A DNA stretch of 8,558 nucleotides, taken from contig JALOAB010000087.1 of assembly GCA_023229045.1 (NCBI GenBank), positions 1 through 8,558 on the forward strand, in the 5' to 3' direction. The position numbers and the translations under genes were made by a program. The notes under the pieces are model-generated. The model ran no database searches. It was not told the DNA's origin and saw only the letters and a program-made list of their open reading frames with translations. Source of the DNA: Fidelibacterota bacterium (lineage in GTDB: Bacteria; Fidelibacterota; UBA2242). Positions 1-5,781 of the stretch are shown piece by piece (the first letter of the stretch is position 1; the number at the start of each line of letters is the position of its first letter).

Positions 1-797
1 AGATGCGCAAATTCCGTCATAGATGCAATCACTTTCTGGATGTTTTCTTTAATGTCAGTCCCTTTCAGGAATCAGCCGATAAATTCAACGTCTGGATGTT
101 GGAAGTGCCTTCCGCTGAATCGGGGATCGACAATCCGCGCGAAGGCATTTTTAAGCAAACCGCTTTCGACCTGACCTTTAATTCACTCGACCTGGATCGC
201 TATGTGCTGACTCTCAATAATAAAACGGTCCGCGATATAGCCGCTCAGGCTCCCTATGACCAGATCATTTTCATATTCAATTCCAACAAATACGGCGGCG
301 GCGGAATTTTCAATCTGTATTCGACCTGTTATAGCACCGCCGCTGAACCGGAACAGAGCAGTTGGCCTGATTATGTATTCGTGCATGAATTCGGTCATTC
401 CTTCGCCGGACTAGCTGATGAATATTACACCTCGAGCACACCTTATAACGATCTCTACCCGGTTGGAGTCGAGCCGTGGGAACCGAATATTACCGCTTTG
501 CTGAATCCTGCCGAGCTGAAATGGTCTGATCTGGTTACGCCGGATATTCCTTTACCAACCCCGTGGGAAAAGGCATTTTTTGATCAGGCTACCAAAGACC
601 ATTCAAATGAACTCGAGCAGATCCTGAAAAGTCAAAAAAACTTCGGACAGGTCGGCGCTTTCCAGGGCGCCGGTTATGCTTCGGAAGGATTATATCGCCC
701 TTGCCTGGACTGTATTATGTTTTCACGTCATCAGATTGCCTTTTGCCCGGTATGTCAAACCGCCATCCTGAAAGTGATCCGGTTTAATACCGAATAA
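1..797 (+). CDS. M64-family zinc metallopeptidase (IgA-peptidase type), 5'-partial
   Basis: The reading frame is open from the window edge and ends with TAA at 795-797; 264 residues are visible counting from the ATG at 3. HEFGH (H128, E129, H132) followed by GLADEYY (D139, E140) is the zinc-binding signature of peptidase family M64, whose founder cleaves human IgA. Further family marks are 'KFNVWMLEVPSAESG' at about 28-42 and a C-terminal four-cysteine stretch, C234-x2-C237 and C248-x2-C251 ('FCPVC'). M64 proteins normally carry more sequence before the KFR segment, including an 'LG(D/E)GYT'-like strand, so this is probably the 3' part of a longer gene and ATG 3 need not be the start. The signal peptide, if any, is outside the window. 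The C terminus has no T9SS sorting domain, unlike the nuclease at 5782-7698. The substrate is unknown; cleavage of IgA should not be assumed. The radical SAM gene follows after 34 bases. The family call is firm; the localisation is not. Confidence 0.88.
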   Translation, partial: MRKFRHRCNHFLDVFFNVSPFQESADKFNVWMLEVPSAESGIDNPREGIFKQTAFDLTFNSLDLDRYVLTLNNKTVRDIAAQAPYDQIIFIFNSNKYGGGGIFNLYSTCYSTAAEPEQSSWPDYVFVHEFGHSFAGLADEYYTSSTPYNDLYPVGVEPWEPNITALLNPAELKWSDLVTPDIPLPTPWEKAFFDQATKDHSNELEQILKSQKNFGQVGAFQGAGYASEGLYRPCLDCIMFSRHQIAFCPVCQTAILKVIRFNTE

Positions 798-831
798 AAT
801 TTGAACAAACTTAGACTTTTATAAGTGTAAA

Positions 832-1809
832 ATGCCAAGTCTGACCGCCCAAGAATTGCGAGAACGAACCGCAGAATTGCATAAACTGCTGGATCCCTGT
901 CGGCTCTGTCCGCGACTCTGTCAAGCCAGACGCTTAAACGGTGCAACCGGTTTTTGCCAGGTCGGAGACACTGCCCTGCTTTCCAGCGCGACGCCCCATT
1001 TCGGCGAAGAACCGCCTATCACCGGTCGGGGCGGTTCCGGCACGATTTTCCTGTCATCCTGTAATGCCGCCTGTATTTTTTGTCAAAATTACCAGATCAG
1101 TCACGAACGTATCGGGCGTCCGGTTTCAACACTTCAATTAGCGCATGAATTTTTACAATTACAAGCCGCCGGCTGTGAAAATATCAACTGGGTAACGCCA
1201 ACGCCGCATTTGCCGTTTTTGGTTGAAGCCCTGGCATTAGCCGTCGAACAAGGCTTAAACATTCCGCTCGTGTACAATACTAACGGTTACGACCGCGTGG
1301 AAATTCTCCAGCTTTTAGATGGCGTTGTCGATATTTATTTGCCGGATATGAAATATGCTGAAGATATCTGGGCTGAGGAATATTCGGGACTGCAGAATTA
1401 CTTCGATGTTAATGTCGCCGCCGTGCGCGAAATGTATCGCCAGGTTGGGGCGCTGGTAATTGACAAAAATAACGTCGCCCGCAAAGGTTTGCTGATACGG
1501 CATCTGGTCTTGCCGGATAACCGCGCCGGCAGTGCGCGAGTGTTTCGGGCTTTGGCGGCAATTGATCCGCACATTCCGGTCAGTCTGATGGCGCAGTATC
1601 ATCCGTGTTATAAAGCAATCGGTCATGCGGTTCTCGGTCGGCGCATCACTCGCCGGGAGTACCTTAAGGCGCTGGAAGATTTCGAAAACACCGGCGTGCT
1701 GAAAGCTTATACGCAAGATTATCAGGATTTGGAACGGGAAGACCTTTTCTTCCCGGATTTCAATGACAACGAACGAATTTTCAACCACCGTGATAACCGC
1801 AAGAGGTAG
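832..1809 (+). CDS. PflX-like radical SAM protein (COG1313 family)
   Basis: The 325-residue protein carries the radical SAM cluster motif CxxxCxxC as C77, C81 and C84 ('SSCNAACIFCQNY'). These cysteines bind the [4Fe-4S] cluster that cleaves S-adenosylmethionine. An N-terminal cysteine set, C23-x2-C26-x3-C30-x11-C42 ('CRLCPRLC...GFC'), is also typical of this family and may hold a second metal site. Other family blocks follow in order: 'EEPPITGRGGSGTIF' (about 59-73), 'NINWVTPTPHLPF', 'PLVYNTNGYD', 'VDIYLPDMKYA', 'REMYRQVG', 'KGLLIRHLVLP' and 'SLMAQYHPCYKA'. The family is related to pyruvate formate-lyase activating enzyme, but its substrate is not established, and no glycyl-radical enzyme lies nearby. 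AmrS of the AmmeMemoRadiSam system has a similar N-terminal cysteine arrangement, but the internal blocks here fit PflX better. No clear Shine-Dalgarno precedes ATG 832. The gene is tightly linked to the downstream SH3 gene. The length is normal and there is no frameshift. Confidence 0.93.
   Translation: MPSLTAQELRERTAELHKLLDPCRLCPRLCQARRLNGATGFCQVGDTALLSSATPHFGEEPPITGRGGSGTIFLSSCNAACIFCQNYQISHERIGRPVSTLQLAHEFLQLQAAGCENINWVTPTPHLPFLVEALALAVEQGLNIPLVYNTNGYDRVEILQLLDGVVDIYLPDMKYAEDIWAEEYSGLQNYFDVNVAAVREMYRQVGALVIDKNNVARKGLLIRHLVLPDNRAGSARVFRALAAIDPHIPVSLMAQYHPCYKAIGHAVLGRRITRREYLKALEDFENTGVLKAYTQDYQDLEREDLFFPDFNDNERIFNHRDNRKR
1801..1806 (+). promoter_or_regulatory. Ribosome binding site fixing a TTG start at 1812
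   Basis: AAGAGG forms the last two sense codons of the radical SAM gene and lies five bases upstream of TTG 1812. It supports this non-ATG start and suggests translational coupling, because ribosomes ending at the TAG at 1807-1809 are already positioned at the next start. Confidence 0.65.
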
Positions 1810-1811
1810 AA

Positions 1812-2162
1812 TTGCCGAGATATCGTGTCATCAAACCATACGATTCACCTTATCCAAATTCGCTCTGCTTTAACAAAGGTGAATCAGTGACAATCGGGAA
1901 AGAATTTAGCGATGATCCGGACTGGTCGGGCTGGGTCTGGTGTGCCGGTAGTCAGGATCAGCAAGCCTGGATGCCTAAACAATTTCTTGAGATTTCCACT
2001 TCGTCTGGAATCTGCCTGAAAGACTACGACGCCCGGGAATTGAATCTTGAAATCGGCGAACTACTTGAAATATCAGAGATCGTCAACGGTTTTGGTTGGG
2101 CGAAAAATATTCGGGGCAAATGGGGCTGGGCGCCATTGAATCATCTGGAATTGATTGACTAA
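1812..2162 (+). CDS. Small tandem-SH3 domain protein
   Basis: The 116-residue soluble protein consists of two SH3-like domains and little else. The first spans about residues 3-61 ('YRVIKPYDSPYPNSLCF', the W38/W41/W43 aromatic patch, and 'WMPKQFLEI' as the last strands). The second spans about 65-115 ('CLKDYDARELNLEIGELLEI', then 'GKWGWAPLNHLELI'). Both keep the ALYDY-like opening and the W-x-P-x-x-(F/H)-(L)-E closing pattern of eukaryote-type SH3 folds rather than the secreted SH3b type, and no signal peptide is seen. TTG is chosen as start because it has an RBS and because the first internal ATG (residue 54) would delete the first domain. Stand-alone proteins of this type occur in bacteria without an assigned function; a protein- or peptide-binding adaptor role is inference. 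The gene begins two bases after the radical SAM stop, so the two products may work together. The domain call is good; the function is unknown. Confidence 0.85.
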   Translation: MPRYRVIKPYDSPYPNSLCFNKGESVTIGKEFSDDPDWSGWVWCAGSQDQQAWMPKQFLEISTSSGICLKDYDARELNLEIGELLEISEIVNGFGWAKNIRGKWGWAPLNHLELID

Positions 2163-2235
2163 AAATAACGCAAACAAGTTAGGAAAGTCCTTTTGGCTAG
2201 AATTTTGAGCGCTCAGCCTTTGTAACCGGTCTCAG

Positions 2236-2275
2236 ATTGATTCATCAATATAACAGGTGATATTTACCAATCAAT
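2236..2275 (+). promoter_or_regulatory. Inverted-repeat region upstream of ldhA (candidate operator/promoter)
   Basis: The 136-base gap before the dehydrogenase holds a perfect inverted repeat, ATTGAT (2236-2241), TC, ATCAAT (2244-2249), and a third matching half, AATCAAT (2269-2275), which can also pair with 2236-2242. TATAAC at 2249-2254 is a fair -10 element overlapping the repeat, though no good -35 lies 17 bases upstream. The half-sites resemble TTGAT/ATCAA of FNR-type regulators, but the spacer is 2 rather than 4. Direct evidence is limited to the repeat geometry; the operator role is inference. Confidence 0.35.
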
Positions 2276-2298
2276 AATAAGACGCTGGAGAACCATAT

Positions 2299-3342
2299 AT
2301 GCCGAAAAAAGTCGCTTTCTTTGACGCCCGTCCTTACGATCGCAAATCGTTCGATGAGGTCAATCGTAAATTCGGATTCGATATCACCTATTTTGAGGCG
2401 CACCTCAATCCCAACACGGTCGAATTAAGCGCCGGATTCGATGCCGTGTGCGCCTTTGTCAATGACACGCTCAATGCGGAAGTCATCGAACATTTGCATC
2501 AGCACCAAATCGGTCTGATCGCTTTGCGATGCGCCGGTTATAATAACGTCGATTTTAAAGCCGCCCTCAATAAAGTGCATGTCGTGCGCGTTCCAGCTTA
2601 CTCGCCGTATGCGGTAGCCGAACATGCCATGGCTTTGATCCTGGCTTTGAATCGTAAAACGCATCGGGCATTTTACCGCACCCGCGATGGCAATTTCTCG
2701 ATCAATGGCTTGCTGGGTTTTGATATGTACGGCAAAACCGCCGGCGTAATCGGTACCGGCAAAATCGGCAAATGCCTGATCGCCATTCTAAAAGGATTCG
2801 GCATGCGAATACTGGCTAATGATGCCTATCCAGATCAGAAATTCGCCAAAGCCAATGGCGTTGAATATGTCAGCCTGGAAGAATTATACCGTCAATCGGA
2901 TATCATTTCTCTGCACTGCCCGCTGACGCCCGAAACCGATCACATGATTAATGCCAGAACAATTTCTAGTATGAAAAACGGCGTAATGATCATCAACACC
3001 GGACGCGGACGATTGATCCACACCGAAGACCTGATTGAAGCTTTAAAAAGCGGTAAAGTTGGTTCGGCTGGTCTGGATGTCTATGAAGAAGAATCGGAAT
3101 ACTTCTTCGAGGATTTTTCAACTCAGGTAATCTCGGACGACGTTCTGGCGCGCTTGCTGATTCTGCCGAATGTTTTGATCACCTCGCATCAGGGATTTTT
3201 TACGGCTGAAGCTCTTCACAATATCGCCGAAACCACTTTATCCAACATCCGGGAATATTTCGACGGCGGTTACCTGGAAAACGAAATCTGTTATAAATGC
3301 GACCACGATTGCCGTAAAAATGAAAAGAAGAGATGCTGGTAG
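2299..3342 (+). CDS. ldhA: D-lactate dehydrogenase (LdhA-type D-2-hydroxyacid dehydrogenase)
   Basis: This NADH-dependent cytosolic enzyme reduces pyruvate to D-lactate and regenerates NAD+ in fermentation. The 347 residues match the E. coli LdhA type along the whole length: 'LRCAGYNNVD' (about 76-85), 'RVPAYSPYAVAEHA', 'NRKTHRAFYRTRDGNFS', the nucleotide-binding motif GTGKIG (152-157), 'ISLHCPLTPET', 'INTGRGRLI' and 'DVYEEE'. The catalytic triad is intact: R236, E265 and H297 correspond to R235, E264 and H296 of E. coli. The ATG at 2299 has GGAG (2287-2290) eight bases upstream, and the protein aligns from its first strand, so the start is secure. The family normally ends near 'NE(I/V)'. Here about 17 extra residues follow, 'CYKCDHDCRKNEKKRCW', with cysteines at 331, 334, 338 and 346. 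Related D-2-hydroxyacid dehydrogenases with other substrates cannot be fully excluded, but similarity to LdhA is strong. No terminator is evident downstream. Confidence 0.94.
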   Translation: MPKKVAFFDARPYDRKSFDEVNRKFGFDITYFEAHLNPNTVELSAGFDAVCAFVNDTLNAEVIEHLHQHQIGLIALRCAGYNNVDFKAALNKVHVVRVPAYSPYAVAEHAMALILALNRKTHRAFYRTRDGNFSINGLLGFDMYGKTAGVIGTGKIGKCLIAILKGFGMRILANDAYPDQKFAKANGVEYVSLEELYRQSDIISLHCPLTPETDHMINARTISSMKNGVMIINTGRGRLIHTEDLIEALKSGKVGSAGLDVYEEESEYFFEDFSTQVISDDVLARLLILPNVLITSHQGFFTAEALHNIAETTLSNIREYFDGGYLENEICYKCDHDCRKNEKKRCW

Positions 3343-3481
3343 GATTGACCTTCCGGAAACCTGATTAATCATTACTGGAAAACGAGATAAAAAACGCCCG
3401 GAAACAGAAATCCTCTCTATTCGCCTGCCTGATGCTATCGAACATAAATAGACTCCTTAGAAAATAATTGTTAGGTTTTTC

Positions 3482-3495
3482 AAGTAATAATACTT
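3482..3495 (+). promoter_or_regulatory. AT-rich palindrome upstream of the EF-G gene
   Basis: AAGTA (3482-3486), ATAA, TACTT (3491-3495) is a near-perfect two-fold symmetric site 52 bases before the EF-G start. It could be an operator or a short hairpin in the leader. The remainder of the 205-base gap (3343-3547) shows no small gene, no clear -35/-10 pair and no terminator. AAGGAA at 3537-3542 is the ribosome binding site for the gene. Confidence 0.25.
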
Positions 3496-3547
3496 CCATA
3501 AAACAGATTGTTTAATTAAATTTCCCGGCTTTTTACAAGGAATTAAA

Positions 3548-5632
3548 ATGGAAAATTTCGAATTACAGAAAATCAGAAATATCGGTATTGTCGCTCATAT
3601 AGACGCCGGTAAGACTACAACTTCCGAGCGCATTCTCTTCTTTACCGGAGTGACTCATAAACTTGGCGAAGTCCATAACGGTCAAGCTGTGATGGATTTT
3701 ATGAAACAGGAACAGGAACGCGGCATTACGATCACTTCCGCGGCAATTACCACCAACTGGAAAGAACATCAAATTAATCTGATTGACACACCCGGTCATA
3801 TAGACTTCACTCTGGAAGTCGAACGCTCTCTGCGCGTTTTGGATGGAATTATCATGGTTTTCTGCGCCGTCGGCGGCGTCGAACCGCAGAGCGAAACCGT
3901 CTGGCATCAGGCTGACAATTACAAAGTGCCCCGAATTGCTTTCATCAATAAAATGGATCGCGCCGGTGCTGATTTTTTTCAGACTATCAATATGATGAAC
4001 GAAATGCTGGGCGCCAATGCCGTGGCTTTTCAATTGCCGATCGGCAGTGAGGTTGATTTCAGCGGCATCATCGATTTGATCACGATGAAAGCCTATAACT
4101 ATCGCGAACTGGATATGTTGGAAATCGCCATTCCGTCGAATTTATTGGCAGAGGCTCAACAATTGCGCGGGCAGTTGATTGAAAAACTGGCTGACTTCGA
4201 CGAAAACCTGATGGAAAAATTCGTCAACGGCACGGAAATCAGTGAATCCGATATTCGCAACGCCGCGCGCTATGCCGTCCTGAATTTGTGCGTGACGCCG
4301 GTCTTTTGTGGTTCATCTTTCAAGAACCGGGGCGTAAGGCTCTTACTGGACGCGGTGGTCGATTATCTGCCCTCTCCTATCGACCGCGGAATCATCACCG
4401 GTTGCGACACTAACCATCCTGAAATCGTCATTGCGCGCAAACCGCACGTCTCGGAACCGCTGACTGCTCTGGCGTTCAAAATTACTAATGACGCTTACGT
4501 TGGTCAACAGACTTTTACGCGAATTTACTCCGGTGAATTGTTATCCGGTTCGTACGTCTTCAACTCCACCAAACAAAAACGCGAGCGGGTCGGGCGCATT
4601 TTACGCATTCATGCCGATGAACGTAAAGAAGTCGCTTCCCTGAAAGCCGGCGATATTGGCGCTCTGATCGGGATGAAAATCACCACTACCGGCGATACGC
4701 TTTGCAATGAGAAAGACTCGATCCTGCTCGAAAATATTCATTATCCCGAAACGGTGCTCGATATGAAAATCGAACCAATTACCACCAAAGAACGCGATCG
4801 TCTCGGAACTGCCCTGAGTCGCCTGGCGCTCGAAGATCCGTCATTCAAAGTCCGCTTCGATGATGAAACCGAAGAAACCATTATATCCGGGATGGGTGAA
4901 CTGCATCTCGAAATTATCGTTGACCGTTTGAAAACCGAGCATAAACTCGATGTCATTGTCGGTGAACCGGCGGTGGCTTTCCGCGAAACCATTACCCGCG
5001 AAGCCGAACTTTCTTACCGCTATAAAAAACAAACCGGCGGCAAGGGACAATTCGCCCAGATATTTTTCCGCCTTGAGCCGAATCCCGGAATGGGGATCGA
5101 GTTCGTCGATCACGTCAAGGGCGGCAACATTCCGCGCGAATTCATCCCGGCGGTCGAGAAAGGCTTCCGTGAGGTTGTCGAACGCGGTCTGATAGCCGGT
5201 TACCCGATAGTGGATATCAAGTTCGTCCTGATTGACGGCAGTTACCATCCGGTTGACTCCAGTGAAATGGCTTTCCGCATGTGCACTATCCTCGGTATGA
5301 AAGAAATCATCAGCAAAACCGCTCCGCAGTTATTGGAACCGATCATGAAAATCGAAATCAATACCCCTGACGAATATATGGGCGACGCGATTGGCGATAT
5401 CAATCGCCGGCGCGGTAAGATCGAAAATATGCGCCGCTACCGCAAAGGCTCCCAGAAACTCAACGGCACAGTACCATTGATGGAAATGTTCGGCTACGCC
5501 TCGACTTTACGCACTCTTTCCAGCGGACGCGCGGCTTTCTCGATGGAATTCCTCCAATACGCGGCTCTGCCTAAAAATATTGAAGAAAAAATCATCGAAG
5601 AAAGCCGAAAGAAGAAGGCTGAAAGAAACTAG
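3548..5632 (+). CDS. fusA: Translation elongation factor G (stand-alone, possible paralogue)
   Basis: EF-G is the ribosomal GTPase that drives tRNA-mRNA translocation and, with the recycling factor, splits ribosomes. The 694 residues are full length with five domains: G with its G' insert (about 1-285), II (about 300-395), III (about 400-475), IV (about 476-600) and V (to the end). The GTPase motifs are intact: P-loop AHIDAGKTT (16-24, K22), switch I 'QEQERGITIT' (about 54-63), DTPGH (80-84, with catalytic H84), NKMD (134-137), and the G5 motif as SSF (256-258) rather than the usual SAF. The domain IV tip keeps H567 ('DGSYHPVDSSE'), needed for translocation, so it is probably active in elongation. 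'KQTGGKGQFAQI' and 'GGNIPREFIPAVEKGF' resemble FCB-group EF-G proteins. It is not flanked by rpsL, rpsG or tuf, which hints at a second copy or a broken-up str operon; one window cannot decide. ATG 3548 has AAGGAA five bases upstream. Confidence 0.95.
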   Translation: MENFELQKIRNIGIVAHIDAGKTTTSERILFFTGVTHKLGEVHNGQAVMDFMKQEQERGITITSAAITTNWKEHQINLIDTPGHIDFTLEVERSLRVLDGIIMVFCAVGGVEPQSETVWHQADNYKVPRIAFINKMDRAGADFFQTINMMNEMLGANAVAFQLPIGSEVDFSGIIDLITMKAYNYRELDMLEIAIPSNLLAEAQQLRGQLIEKLADFDENLMEKFVNGTEISESDIRNAARYAVLNLCVTPVFCGSSFKNRGVRLLLDAVVDYLPSPIDRGIITGCDTNHPEIVIARKPHVSEPLTALAFKITNDAYVGQQTFTRIYSGELLSGSYVFNSTKQKRERVGRILRIHADERKEVASLKAGDIGALIGMKITTTGDTLCNEKDSILLENIHYPETVLDMKIEPITTKERDRLGTALSRLALEDPSFKVRFDDETEETIISGMGELHLEIIVDRLKTEHKLDVIVGEPAVAFRETITREAELSYRYKKQTGGKGQFAQIFFRLEPNPGMGIEFVDHVKGGNIPREFIPAVEKGFREVVERGLIAGYPIVDIKFVLIDGSYHPVDSSEMAFRMCTILGMKEIISKTAPQLLEPIMKIEINTPDEYMGDAIGDINRRRGKIENMRRYRKGSQKLNGTVPLMEMFGYASTLRTLSSGRAAFSMEFLQYAALPKNIEEKIIEESRKKKAERN

Positions 5633-5707
5633 CCTTTAATTGCCGTTATTTCCGCATCAGCAGGTTACTCCGATATATGACTTTGCGCCACATTCCCAAT
5701 TATGTGA

Positions 5708-5745
5708 CAAAAATTATTTTTTACTATCAAAAATTATGGTATAAT
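5708..5745 (+). promoter_or_regulatory. Extended -10 promoter with upstream 10-bp direct repeat
   Basis: TGGTATAAT at 5737-5745 is a full extended -10 (TGn plus TATAAT). The expected -35 position holds only T-rich sequence, as is common when the extended element is present. CAAAAATTAT occurs twice, at 5708-5717 and 5728-5737, exactly 20 bases apart, so both copies face the same side of the helix; they could form an UP element or an activator site. Transcription would begin near 5752, giving a leader of about 30 bases before ATG 5782. That leader has no good Shine-Dalgarno. The promoter rules out the in-frame TTG at 5752 as a start. Confidence 0.7.
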
Positions 5746-5781
5746 TGAGCGTTGAATAATAACGGGCCTACTATATCGATA

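Noticed and set aside
1315..1788. 157-codon antisense open frame inside the radical SAM gene
   Set aside because: It lies opposite a conserved gene, has no recognisable domain, and is best explained as a shadow frame. The same applies to the antisense frames inside the EF-G gene (3563-4033, 4741-4992, 4841-5248).
832..1809. Assignment to AmrS (AmmeMemoRadiSam) or to PflA proper
   Set aside because: The internal sequence blocks (GEEPP, NINWVTPT, VDIYLPDMKY, RHLVLP) are those of the PflX/COG1313 family. No Memo, AMMECR1 or glycyl-radical enzyme gene is adjacent.
2195..2222. GGCT...AGCC hairpin as a terminator for the SH3 gene
   Set aside because: Only four outer pairs form around a long loop, and the following TTTGT is a poor T-tract.
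2236..2249. Calling this a true FNR box
   Set aside because: The half-sites match but the spacer is 2 bases, not 4, so it is reported only as an inverted repeat.
5615..5636. Possible terminator after EF-G
   Set aside because: AAGGCT (5615-5620) can pair with AGCCTT (5631-5636), but the stem is short and overlaps the stop codon. The following T-run is interrupted (TTTAATTGCC), so it is not strong enough to list.
5752..5781. TTG at 5752 as the start of the nuclease gene
   Set aside because: It lies about where transcription from the extended -10 at 5737-5745 would begin, and the ten extra residues are polar. ATG 5782 starts a normal signal peptide.
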